Origin: UBA1479 sp038109305
Lineage (GTDB): Bacteria; Pseudomonadota; Alphaproteobacteria; Rhodospirillales; Casp-alpha2
DNA: 64,000 bases
Direction: 5' to 3'
Assembly: GCA_038109305.1 (NCBI GenBank)
Contig: JAYNIR010000013.1
Coordinates: forward strand, 19,893 to 83,892
The notes below the pieces were generated by a model. The model searched no databases. It saw only the letters and a list, made by a program, of their open reading frames with translations, and had not been told where the DNA came from. Below are positions 35,701-43,348 of this stretch, piece after piece. The first letter of the stretch is position 1. Each line of letters begins with the position of its first letter. A program made the position numbers and the translations under genes.

Positions 35701-36226
35701 GTTGGCGGAGGCCGCGGCCCGCGGGCTCTTCAAGCTGATGGCCTACAAAGACGAATACGAAGTCGCGCGGCTTTACGGCACGGGCAAATTCCGTAGGGCG
35801 CTCCGGGAGGCCTTTTCGGGGACGCAGCGCGTCACCGTCCACCTCGCCCCGCCGCTACTCTCCGCCCGTGACCCGAAATCGGGGCACCTGATCAAACGCG
35901 AATTCGGACCGTGGATTTTTTGGGCCTTCAACCTGCTTGCAGGTTTGAAAGGGCTTCGGGGCACCTCGCTGGACCCGTTCGGTTATACGGCGGAACGGAA
36001 ACAGGAGCGGCAACTGATCGGCGACTACGAAGGCGTGCTAGAAGACCTCATGCGCGGCCTCACCGCCGACAACCACGCCGTCGCCGTCGAGATCGCCCGC
36101 CTGCCCCAGGACATGCGCGGCTTCGGCCACATCAAGATGAAGAATGTCCAAACGGCGAAGGCCCGCGAAGCCGATCTGCTGGCCCAATTCCGCAACCCGG
36201 CAAAGGCCAAAGCGGCGGCGGAGTGA
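32774..36226 (+). CDS. indolepyruvate ferredoxin oxidoreductase, single-chain
   Basis: The 1150-residue protein fuses all parts of a 2-oxoacid oxidoreductase. The N-terminal pyrimidine-binding domain starts GYVTGYRGSPLGGIDREF. A TPP-binding domain (about residues 435-600) carries YFCAGCPHN, GIGCHYMA and NIGDGTYFHSG. A cysteine-rich cluster at about residues 633-680 (CEGCGDC to CQKGFC) follows. The gamma-type domain comes last, starting ITGIGGTGVVTVSALLG at about 717. It converts aryl pyruvates from aromatic amino acids to aryl-acetyl-CoA, passing electrons to ferredoxin. The GTG start at 32774 is preceded by GGAGG. It ends four bases before an AT-rich foreign gene. Confidence 0.95.
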   Translation: MKLRPVSLDDKYALDEGRVFLTGTQAIVRLNLMQRRRDLAQGLNTAGYVTGYRGSPLGGIDREFGRAKRFLDDHHVKFHPAVNEDLAATALWGSQQIGLYPGAKYDGVFGMWYGKGPGVDRSGDVFRHANMAGTSPNGGVLVMAGDDPACKSSTVPSQSEHALMDANIPILNPIDVQDLLDMGLYGWAMSRFAGVWVGIKCITDNVDTSGTVNISSERVDIVLPEFEMPPGGLHIRWPDPPTDQEERLHRYKLYAALAFARTNGLDRITMDSSKPRIGIVSTGKSYLDTLQALEDLGIGEKEAEAIGLRLYRVGMPWPLERYGVRNFAEGLEEILVIEEKRAVIENQLKEQLYNWRADVRPRVVGKFDENHDWILPSAGELTPARIARVIADRIRAFHNSEGIEKRLKFLQEKEQIFERAVPKINRIPYFCAGCPHNTSTTVPEGMEAAAGIGCHYMAIWMNRNTQTFTHMGAEGANWIGQSPFTERDHIFVNIGDGTYFHSGVLAVRAAVAAKVNVTYKILYNDAVAMTGGQTMDGPLDPARISRQMRAEGVEKIAVVTDDPDKYPIGTDWAAGVRVHHRDAIEQVQRDLTLWPGVSVLIYDQTCAAEKRRRRKRGTFPNPPKRVFINEDVCEGCGDCGGQSNCVAIMPRETELGRKRAIDQSVCNKDYTCQKGFCPSFVTVLGGEPRKEEGLGNVPFPVLPEPEIPSSEKAYNICITGIGGTGVVTVSALLGMAAHLDQKAVTVLDVAGLAQKNGAVFAHVRIADDVNDINAVRIAAGGSDLLLGNDLVTSGGLETLGKLDAVRSKAVVNAGQTMTADFTARPDMKFPDHELRAAITDATNGNADFVDVTHLARRLMGDSIAANIMLIGFAWQRGLLPLSWDALDRAIELNGVSLAFNKQAFEWGRRAAYDLAAVERLAGVRVQAPEDFDLGRFIDRRISDLTRYQNAPYAARYRAMVDKVSTAENKLGLGSAQLAEAAARGLFKLMAYKDEYEVARLYGTGKFRRALREAFSGTQRVTVHLAPPLLSARDPKSGHLIKREFGPWIFWAFNLLAGLKGLRGTSLDPFGYTAERKQERQLIGDYEGVLEDLMRGLTADNHAVAVEIARLPQDMRGFGHIKMKNVQTAKAREADLLAQFRNPAKAKAAAE

Positions 36227-36230
36227 GTTC

Positions 36231-37172
36231 ATGTCGAGATGTGCTTTATGTCGGCATGACGACTTAAAAATAACAGAGCGGGATTATGGAGAACGATTAT
36301 TTTTTGAATGATATAAATGTGGTCAATATGAAATCAGCCGAACTGCTACCAGAGTAATCGAACTTCGCCCCGTCAAATTAAATTACGAAGAAGCAGCGAA
36401 ATTGTCACATGCCGCTCATTTGAGGAGGGCGCGCGGCGATGAAATTCCGATGTTTAATTTAAACGCCTTAGATCGGATATTTGCCTCCACTTTGCCAACC
36501 CCCCTCGAACGCGCCGATAATTTCAATCTATATCTTGGGCGAATAGCAGGAGCGAGCATTGGGACCAAATTTGATCTTGAGCATGAAAAAGTAGCGTCAT
36601 TGATCGGAGACCTAAATGGCAGTGATTCCATTTTCTGTGCCGATCAGTGGTTTAATCGCGGCTTTCTAAGCCGATCAGGCGATGGGAGAGTGGGGTTAAC
36701 GCTTGATGGATGGAGCCGAATTGACAAGTTAACAAAAAAAAGCATCGATAGTCGACGTGCTTTCATCGCAATGCTTTTCGATATTGATTTGTTGGACCGC
36801 CTTTATGAAGAATTTTTCAAACCTGCTGTGCAACAAACTGGATTTACACTTTATCGTATTGATGAAAATTCCCCGGCTGGTTCAATTGACGACAGGCTAC
36901 GTGTCGAAATACGAAGGTTAGGTTTCTTGATCGCGGAACTAACTGATGATAACAGCGGCGCATACTGGGAGGTTGGTTTTTCTGAGGAACTGGAACGTCC
37001 GTTTATTTATACTTTTTCAAAACCTTACTTTAAAAAAAACGGCACTCATTTTTACGCCAATCACAGCCACACCATCATTTGGGACCCTGACGATCTAAAA
37101 GACGCTGCCGAAAAATTAAAGGCTAAAATTCGCGCTACGCTTCCTTCGGAAGCCATATTGGAAGATCTGTAG
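36231..37172 (+). pseudogene. zinc ribbon plus nucleoside deoxyribosyltransferase-like protein, with TGA at a zinc-ribbon cysteine
   Basis: Reading from ATG at 36231, the frame gives MSRCALCRHDD, then ERDYGERLFFE, then TGA (36309-36311, codon 27), then YKCGQYEIS and an open frame to 37172. The pattern CxxC...[TGA]xxCG is a four-cysteine zinc ribbon with the third Cys replaced by TGA, one base away from TGC or TGT. Residues about 175-310 resemble nucleoside 2-deoxyribosyltransferase/TIR-like domains: RAFIAMLFD, then IRRLGFLIAELTDDNSGAYWEVGF with Glu247 in the catalytic Glu position. The DNA is far more AT-rich than its surroundings, implying transfer. Such domains often occur in anti-phage effectors. 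The fragment from TTG 36402 or ATG 36450 could still be made. Confidence 0.65.
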
Positions 37173-37180
37173 TCGTCGCC

Positions 37181-38056
37181 TCACATCACAAACGCCAGCA
37201 AAAACGGCAGGGTTGCGAAGCTGATGATCGTTGAGATGACGACCGATCCCGCGACGCGTTCGGGCTGTTGGTTGTAGCGCTGGGCGAAGAGGAAGTTGAA
37301 CACGGCGACGGGCATGGCGCATTGCAGGATCAGCACGCCGCGTTCGGCCCCTTCTAAGCCCAGCAGTTCCGCAAGTCCGATCCCGGCGGCGAAGCCGACG
37401 CCCAGGCGCATGAGGGAGATCGCCGTCGCCACGCGGAAGCCGGTGACGTTCAGCCCCGCCAGCGATACGCCCAGTGTGATGAGCATCAGCGGCACCGTCA
37501 GCCCGCCCAGGATTTTCGTCGTGTTGGTGAGCCAGGCTGGCGCCTCGATCCCGCCGAAGATGAACAGCATGGCGAGCGTGACGGCGTAGAGGATCGGCAG
37601 TTTCAAGAGCTGCCCGGGCGATCCCGCCCCGGCCGACACAGCGACGCCGCAGGTGAAGAGAAACAGCACGTTCACGGTGAAGTACGCGATGGCGAGGGCA
37701 AGCCCGTGTTCGCCGAACGCCAGGAGGCACAAGGGCAGGCCCATGTTGCCGACGTTGCCGTAGGTAAGTGCGCCGAGGAATGCGCGCTGCGACCAGCCGA
37801 TGGCGCGGAGGTACAGGGAATAGACCGGATAGAAGATAGCCATGGACAGCACGGAAGCGAGCCCCATGGTCAGGAACGCATCTGGTTCGATCCGGGTTCG
37901 GATCAGCGTGTCGAACACCAGGCATGGCGTGCCGACGGAGGTGACCAGCGTGGTCACGAAGTTGGTGTCGTAGGCGCGGCCCTGGCGGCGCCAAACGTAG
38001 CCGACGACGGCGCAGATGAAAACCGGCGCGATGACGTTGAATATCTGGCCGAGCAA
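37181..38056 (-). CDS. AEC family transporter
   Basis: This 291-residue protein has about ten hydrophobic segments in two five-helix repeats, as in auxin efflux carrier family proteins. Marks are PVFICAVVGYVWRR, TSVGTPCLVFDTL, TYGNVGNMGLPLCLLAFGE and CAMPVAVFNFLFAQRYN. Substrates in bacteria include malate and other anions, and none can be assigned here. The start is probably TTG at 38056 with AGGAAA upstream. It lies 57 bases behind pyruvate kinase on the same strand, so it may share its transcript. Confidence 0.85.
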   Translation of the reverse strand: MLGQIFNVIAPVFICAVVGYVWRRQGRAYDTNFVTTLVTSVGTPCLVFDTLIRTRIEPDAFLTMGLASVLSMAIFYPVYSLYLRAIGWSQRAFLGALTYGNVGNMGLPLCLLAFGEHGLALAIAYFTVNVLFLFTCGVAVSAGAGSPGQLLKLPILYAVTLAMLFIFGGIEAPAWLTNTTKILGGLTVPLMLITLGVSLAGLNVTGFRVATAISLMRLGVGFAAGIGLAELLGLEGAERGVLILQCAMPVAVFNFLFAQRYNQQPERVAGSVVISTIISFATLPFLLAFVM

Positions 38057-38113
38057 GGGGTGCGTTTCCTGGATTGAGTGTGGGCGCCTGAGAGGAAAGG
38101 TGCGGCTCAGCCG

Positions 38114-39529
38114 CTATTCGACACAGGCGATGCGGAGGATGTTGGTCGCGCCCGGCGAGCCGAAGGGCACGCCAGCGGTGACGACGACCGTGTCGCCCTT
38201 TTTGGCAAAGCCGTCGACCTTGGCCATGGCGCAGGCCTTGGTGACCATTTCGCGGAAGGAGTGAATGTCTTCCGTCATCATGGAATGCACGCCCCAGCAT
38301 AGCGAGAGGCGCCGCGCCGTCGACCGGTTGGGGGTGAGCGCCAAAATAGGCTGTTCCGGGCGGAGCCGCGCGCAGCGTAGCGTCGTCGAGCCCGTGGTCG
38401 TGAAGGTGACGATCACCTTAGCCGAAATGGTATCGGCGACTTGGCACGCCGCGACGGTGATGGCGTCGGACGGCGTCGCATCGTGGCCGCCGCGGCGGCG
38501 GTCCTTCATGGCGAGGTAGTGTTCGTCGGTTTCGACGCGCTTGATGATGCGGTCCATCATGGCGACGGCCTCGACCGGATAGTCGCCGACGGCGCTTTCC
38601 GCCGACAGCATCACCGCGTCGGCGCCGTCATAAATGGCGGTCGCCACGTCCGATGCCTCGGCGCGGGTCGGCGTCGGCGCCTTGACCATGGAATCCAGCA
38701 TCTGCGTCGCGACGATCACCGGTTTGCCCGCCTGTTTGCAGACCCGCATGATGCGCCGCTGCTGCACGGGGACTTCCTCGGTCGGGCATTCGACGCCGAG
38801 ATCGCCGCGCGCCACCATGATGGCGTCGGACAGGTGAATGATTTCTTCCAGGTGCTGCAGCGCCGCCGGTTTTTCCAGTTTCGAGAGGATTGCCGCGCGC
38901 CCGGCGATGAGCTTTTTCGCTTCGGCCAGGTCCTCCGGCCGCTGCACGAACGAGAGGCCCACCCACTCGAGGCCCAAGTCGAGGCCGAAGCGCATGTCGT
39001 CCCGGTCTTTCTTGGTCAGCGGCGAGACGTCGAGGATAACGCTCGGCACGTTGACGCCCTTGTGGTTCGACAATACGCCGCCGATCACCACTTCAGTCAC
39101 CGCGTGTTCGGGCGAGCATTCGGTCACCTTGAGCCTAATTTTTCCGTCGTCCAGCAGCAGGTCCGAGCCGGGTTCGAGCGCACGGAAAATTTCCGGGTGC
39201 GGCAGCGGCGCGCGAGCCTGGGTGCCCAAAGCCTTGTCGATGTCGAGGCGGAATGGGTCGCCGGCCTTGAGCGTGACCTTGCCGCCTTCCATGTCGCCGA
39301 CGCGGAGCTTGGGCCCCTGCAGGTCCATCAGGATGCCGACGGGGCGGTGGTATTTGTTTTCCAGCCGGCGCACGGCGGCGTGGGTTCTGGCGTGGTCGTC
39401 GTGGCTGCCGTGGGAGAAGTTCATGCGGAACACGTCGACCCCGGCCTCAAACAGCTTTTCGATCATCTCCGGCGATGACGACGCCGGGCCCAGTGTGGCG
39501 ACGATGTTGGCGCGCCTGTCTCGTTTCAT
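38114..39529 (-). CDS. pyk: pyruvate kinase
   Basis: Pyk converts PEP and ADP to pyruvate and ATP. The 471-residue protein has ANIVATLGPASSS at the N-terminus, FRMNFSHGSHDDH, the active-site IMVARGDLGVE, VIVATQMLDSMVKAPTPTRAE (split motif), and DAVMLSAESAVGDYP. The C-terminal domain with TTTGSTT is complete. Start ATG at 39529. It is notable that the other glycolytic gene in the window, pfk, is broken while this one is intact. Confidence 0.96.
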   Translation of the reverse strand: MKRDRRANIVATLGPASSSPEMIEKLFEAGVDVFRMNFSHGSHDDHARTHAAVRRLENKYHRPVGILMDLQGPKLRVGDMEGGKVTLKAGDPFRLDIDKALGTQARAPLPHPEIFRALEPGSDLLLDDGKIRLKVTECSPEHAVTEVVIGGVLSNHKGVNVPSVILDVSPLTKKDRDDMRFGLDLGLEWVGLSFVQRPEDLAEAKKLIAGRAAILSKLEKPAALQHLEEIIHLSDAIMVARGDLGVECPTEEVPVQQRRIMRVCKQAGKPVIVATQMLDSMVKAPTPTRAEASDVATAIYDGADAVMLSAESAVGDYPVEAVAMMDRIIKRVETDEHYLAMKDRRRGGHDATPSDAITVAACQVADTISAKVIVTFTTTGSTTLRCARLRPEQPILALTPNRSTARRLSLCWGVHSMMTEDIHSFREMVTKACAMAKVDGFAKKGDTVVVTAGVPFGSPGATNILRIACVE

Positions 39530-39756
39530 CTTGTGCTATCCGGTTCTGGCAACTTATTGCCCGTTATGCCGCAAGATTGTGACAGGTGGAACAGGCGATT
39601 GCGATTTTCCCCGGTTGTCTCAGTATTTTCCGGGGCTCCGCTGGGGTTTGACTGGGCGTTCGGCCGGCCCGTTCTCTGGGGGTTTCGCTGGTGTTTCCTA
39701 GGCCGCCACCCCGGCCGTAAGCATTTCTGCAAATACATCCGCAAGCGCGCGATGTT
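39530..39756 (+). other. spacer between pyk and the interrupted gene
   Basis: This segment should hold the pyk promoter on the minus strand. An ORF crosses it (GFDWAFGRPVLWGFRW and so on), but the composition does not look coding. It may be the unrecognisable 5' part of the damaged gene that follows. No clear terminator or repeat was seen. Confidence 0.3.
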
Positions 39757-40448
39757 GTGGTACACGCCGCACTGCAAGCTGTCGCCGACGCCCTTCCCCA
39801 TGTTGACCCGCTTAGCCGACAACCTGGAAACCGCGATCAAGGCTTCGGCTTTTTCCTGCATCGATATTTCACCAACCGGCGAGTGATGGTGCTGGATAAT
39901 GACACCAAGGCTCGGAACTACGAAGAAGCGGCGTTTTGCGAGTAGTTCGACAAGCCCCAGAAGGCCAACATCATCCGCGGCATTTGGGAAGACGGGTTCG
40001 AGGAAATCAAGAACCGGCTGACCGGCGACGTGCCCGATGTGCCGACGGCGGTCAAGACCAAGACCAAAAACAAGGAGACCGGCGGCATTTTCGGGTTTTT
40101 TTCTAGAGAGAGGAAAAGTTCGTCGAGCGGGAAACCGTAGGCGACACCTCCAAGGCCGATCATGCCAAGGCGTTCTGGGACCTGATCGCCGGGCCAGCGG
40201 TCGAATACATGTCGCCGGAGGAAATGGATTTAATCTTCCTCAAGTCACTGTTCGAATAGCACCCCAACGAGGTCGAGGAACAGCAGGAAGCCGTCAAGCA
40301 GATGCTGTAGCAGGAATATGGGTCCAACCAGTCCCGCGAGGGCGCGGCCCGCGACCACCTGAACCAGCTGATCAAGGATTCCTCCCCCTGCCCCGGCGAA
40401 CTGACGGCGCTCTGGGCCTATCAGTCCTTAAAGGACGCCTTCAGCTAA
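39757..40448 (+). pseudogene. unidentified gene with four in-frame TAG codons and two frameshifts
   Basis: Coding-like protein continues through this stretch only if four TAG codons and two frame changes are ignored. Order of parts: LTRLADNLETAIKASA, a shift at a T5 run near 39850, FFLHRYFTNRRVMVLDND with YEEAAFCE, TAG (39943), FDKPQKANIIRGIWEDGFEE, a shift at a T7 run near 40096, TAG (40104), REEKFVERE with ADHAKAFWDLIAGPAVEYM, TAG (40257), HPNEVEEQQEAVKQML, TAG (40308), QEYGSNQSREGAAR, and a TAA at 40446. The three ambers after the second shift share one frame. The protein is acidic, helical and Gln-rich, so Gln (CAG) is the likely original at several ambers. I do not recognise the family. 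The 5' end is unclear. Confidence 0.6.
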
Positions 40449-40664
40449 AGTGTGTTCAAGTCCTTCACCTCGAGCCACGGCACAACGCCGGAACAACGGC
40501 GCCGCGCGTTGCCCTTTTTCCAGCGGTTCGTTGCCGATTTTACCGCCATGGAAGGCCCGAAGCGGTTCTTAGCCCGATTTTCATCCCGCGTTAACCCTTT
40601 GCTAGCCAAGCGGCCGTTAGAGTAGTGTAACGCAGGAAACGCAAGGCCGAGACACCGCCCGGAT

Positions 40665-41021
40665 ATGCTGAAAAAAGTCCTTTTCAAAGCCATGTTGTCC
40701 ATCGTTATGGATAAAAAAGCCCGCGGCACGCTTGAACAGGCGCAGGCCCGCGCCGAACAGGCCGGCCCGGCCCAGGAGCCGCGCGAAGGCAGCCCCGAAG
40801 AACTGCGGATCGCCGCCCGCCGCGCGCTCGGCATGGCGCAAAAGGAATTGGCGCAAAAACTGAAACTGACCGGCGAACGCAAGGCCCTGATCATGGAAGC
40901 CTTGGCCGTCCGCAAGCGCCAGACCCGTGTGCTCGACGAATTGGGCCTCGACCAGAAGATCAAGCTCCAGGCCATGGCGCTGGAAGTCTTCGGGCTCGAC
41001 CCGACCAAAGGCGGCCGCTGA
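40665..41021 (+). CDS. small conserved hypothetical protein upstream of meaB
   Basis: The 118-residue basic protein begins MLKKVLFKAMLSIVMDKK. Its N-terminal third has a Gln/Ala-rich helix, and it ends KLKLTGERKALIMEALAVRKRQ with RVLDELGLDQKIKLQAMALEVFG, which is a coiled-coil-prone helix. No membrane segment is present. The codon use matches the native genes. It is 20 bases before the meaB start on the same strand, so co-transcription is likely. I cannot name it. The 216 bases before it hold no gene I can see. Confidence 0.55.
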   Translation: MLKKVLFKAMLSIVMDKKARGTLEQAQARAEQAGPAQEPREGSPEELRIAARRALGMAQKELAQKLKLTGERKALIMEALAVRKRQTRVLDELGLDQKIKLQAMALEVFGLDPTKGGR

Positions 41022-41041
41022 TCAGCGGCCGGTTCGGGACA

Positions 41042-42067
41042 GTGCCTGCCGCCAACAACCGCACCGACAAGGATTTCATCGCGCTCGCCGAGCGGGTGAC
41101 GGCGGGCGACCGGAGGGCACTGGCGCAGGCGATCACGATGATCGAATCGTCCCGCGCCGATCATCGGGGCGACGCCGCAAGCCTGATCCGCGCCCTTCTG
41201 CCCCACGCCAACAAGTCGATCCGCATCGGCATCACCGGCATCCCCGGCGTCGGTAAATCGACCTTCATCGAATCCCTCGGCATGTCGCTGATTGCCCGCG
41301 GCCACCGGGTTGCCGTGCTGGCCGTCGACCCGACAAGCCCCCGCTCCGGCGGATCGATCCTGGGCGACAAGACGCGCATGGAACGCCTGGCCCGCGAAAA
41401 GGACGCCTACATCCGCCCGACGCCCTCGGGCGGCACGCTGGGCGGCGTCGCGCGGCGCACCCGCGAAGCCATCATCGCCGTCGAGGCCCAGGGCTTCGAC
41501 GTGGTGTTCGTCGAAACCGTCGGCGTCGGCCAGTCGGAAACCGCCGTCCGCGATCTGGTCGACATGTTTTTGCTGCTGTTGGCGCCGGGCGGCGGCGATG
41601 ACCTGCAGGGCATCAAGAAAGGCATTGTCGAAATGGCCGATCTGATCGTCGTCAACAAGGCCGACGGCGATTTGCTCGCGGCGGCGGAACGGGCGGCCCG
41701 CGACTATGCCGCGGCGCTTCACCTTCTGCGCCGGGTGCACGGCGATTGGACACCCCGGGTGCTGAAATGCTCCGCCCAGCAGGACAACGGCATTGACGAT
41801 ATCTGGCGGGCAGTAGAGGCGTTTCGCAGCGCGCTCGCCGCGTCGGGCCGCCTGGCGGATGAACGCGCCCGTCAGGCCAAGGCCTGGATGTGGTCGGAAA
41901 TACGCGACTCGCTGATCCAGCAACTGACTCACGATCCGCGGGTCGCGCTTCAGATCACGGAACTGGAAGCCGCCGTCGCCGCCGGCGCCATCGAACCGAG
42001 CGAAGCCGCCGGGCGGATACTCCGGGCGTTTTCCGGCGCCACCAATATGCCGCCGAAAAAGTCGTAA
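41042..42067 (+). CDS. meaB: MeaB/ArgK family GTPase (methylmalonyl-CoA mutase chaperone type)
   Basis: This G3E-class P-loop GTPase of 341 residues has GITGIPGVGKSTFIESLG (Walker A), AVDPTSPRSGGSILGDKTRM, VFVETVGVGQSET (switch/Walker B) and VVNKADGD. MeaB gates and protects the B12-dependent methylmalonyl-CoA mutase. No mutase gene lies in this window, so the partner must be elsewhere. The GTG start at 41042 is supported by the distance to the GTPase core. Confidence 0.9.
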   Translation: MPAANNRTDKDFIALAERVTAGDRRALAQAITMIESSRADHRGDAASLIRALLPHANKSIRIGITGIPGVGKSTFIESLGMSLIARGHRVAVLAVDPTSPRSGGSILGDKTRMERLAREKDAYIRPTPSGGTLGGVARRTREAIIAVEAQGFDVVFVETVGVGQSETAVRDLVDMFLLLLAPGGGDDLQGIKKGIVEMADLIVVNKADGDLLAAAERAARDYAAALHLLRRVHGDWTPRVLKCSAQQDNGIDDIWRAVEAFRSALAASGRLADERARQAKAWMWSEIRDSLIQQLTHDPRVALQITELEAAVAAGAIEPSEAAGRILRAFSGATNMPPKKS

Positions 42068-42165
42068 TCGGCTGTTAAAATTATGGATTTTCTTGATCCA
42101 GCAGTTACCATGCGCGGAACGGACTGCATTCACCTGTCGCCACCACCCGGAACCGAAGGCCAAAG

Positions 42166-42701
42166 ATGACCGAAGGTATGGAAACCAAAGAAGAGCTGGA
42201 ACTCCTGCAATCGGAGATTATCAATCTTTTCAATTATACACAGCGCGTCCGCAAAGAGTGCGTTGCAATCACTCGGGCCGAGGAAGGCGACCGGTTCGAC
42301 AACATGTCCAATCAGCTGGACGCCATCGTGGCGGCGACCGAAGACGCCACCAATTCGATCATGGAAGTCGTCAAACAAAACAGCGAGACAATCGCCACGA
42401 TTCGCGAGAAGACCGACAACGCCGAAATCCTGGCCTTGCTGGACGAACCTCAAAACAAATCAAACAACATCTTCGAGGCCTGCGTCTTTCAGGACATCAC
42501 CGGTCAACGCGTGACCAAAATCGCCCGGTCGACGACCTATGTGGAAAGCCGAGTCAATTCCTTGATCGAAATTTTCGGCCGCGAGCATATCGATAGTGTC
42601 GAAATTGAAGACGCCCGCACCGAAGATGAAAAACTTCTGCCGGCCCGCAACTGGGCGACCAGGGCGTCACCCAGGACGAAATCGACAAGCTGTTCGATTG
42701 A
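42166..42701 (+). pseudogene. CheZ-like chemotaxis phosphatase, single-base deletion before the C-terminal tail
   Basis: The first 158 residues are a helical CheZ-type protein. The catalytic region is CVFQDITGQRVTKIA, with the Gln that activates CheY-P hydrolysis in FQDITGQ. Around 42640 a one-base deletion changes the frame. In the correct frame the sequence continues GPQLGDQGVTQDEIDKLFD and stops at 42699-42701, the usual CheZ end that binds CheY. In the frame as given, the protein instead ends with about 40 basic residues and stops at 42762. The phosphatase core is intact, so partial function is possible, or the shift is an error. It is followed by a cyclophilin gene. Confidence 0.75.
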
Positions 42702-42745
42702 CGTCCGCCGAACCACCCCCTTCAAACAACGGAGCGACCTCGAAA

Positions 42746-43285
42746 ATGCGTCGATTGTATAAACTGTTCGCCGCGCTTCTGCTTGTCGCCGGGATGACTT
42801 TGACGATGACCGATGCCGACGCGCGCGACCCTGAAAATACAATCTATCTCGATATCGAACACGGCCGCGTGGTGATTGAACTGCGCCCCGACCTGGCGCC
42901 CAAGCACGTGGCGCGGATCAAGGAACTGACCCGCAAGGGGTTTTACAACGGCCTGACCTTTCACCGGGTGATCGGCGGTTTCATGGCCCAGGGCGGCGAC
43001 CCCAAGGGTGACGGCACCGGCGGCAGCGGCCAGAACCTGCCGGCAGAATTTTCCAAGGAACCGTTCAAACGCGGGACCCTCGGCATGGCCCGGTCGGCCA
43101 ACCCGAACAGCGGTGACAGCCAGTTCTTCATCTGCTTTGCCCGGGCAAGCCACCTGGATGGGCAATACACCGTCTGGGGTCAGGTCGTCGAAGGCATGAA
43201 GTTTGTCGGCAAGCTGAAACGCGGCGAGCCGCCCTCCGACCCCGACAAGATCGTAAAAATGCAGGTCGCGGCGGACGTGAAATAG
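42746..43285 (+). CDS. peptidyl-prolyl cis-trans isomerase, cyclophilin type
   Basis: This 179-residue protein has a signal peptide (RLYKLFAALLLVAGMTLTM, cut near DADARD) and a compact bacterial cyclophilin domain: LTFHRVIGGFMAQGGDPKGDGTGG, NLPAEFSKEPF, GTLGMARSANPNSGDSQFFI and WGQVVEGM. It should act in the periplasm on outer-membrane or secreted proteins. GGAG precedes the ATG by about ten bases. A longer ORF upstream belongs to the CheZ-like gene. Confidence 0.93.
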   Translation: MRRLYKLFAALLLVAGMTLTMTDADARDPENTIYLDIEHGRVVIELRPDLAPKHVARIKELTRKGFYNGLTFHRVIGGFMAQGGDPKGDGTGGSGQNLPAEFSKEPFKRGTLGMARSANPNSGDSQFFICFARASHLDGQYTVWGQVVEGMKFVGKLKRGEPPSDPDKIVKMQVAADVK

Positions 43286-43348
43286 CCGCAAAACCTGAGC
43301 TGGCTGCAGATCCGCGAACGTGGCTTTGCGCGAATGAATGAATGCGGT

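Noticed and set aside
36309..36311. TGA as selenocysteine
   Set aside because: A UxxC motif is possible in principle, but no convincing hairpin follows the TGA, the other ribbon residues point to zinc binding, and several other genes nearby are broken. Kept only as an alternative in the finding.
40445..42163. 572-codon minus-strand ORF opposite meaB
   Set aside because: The plus strand holds complete MeaB motifs. The antisense frame has no family features.
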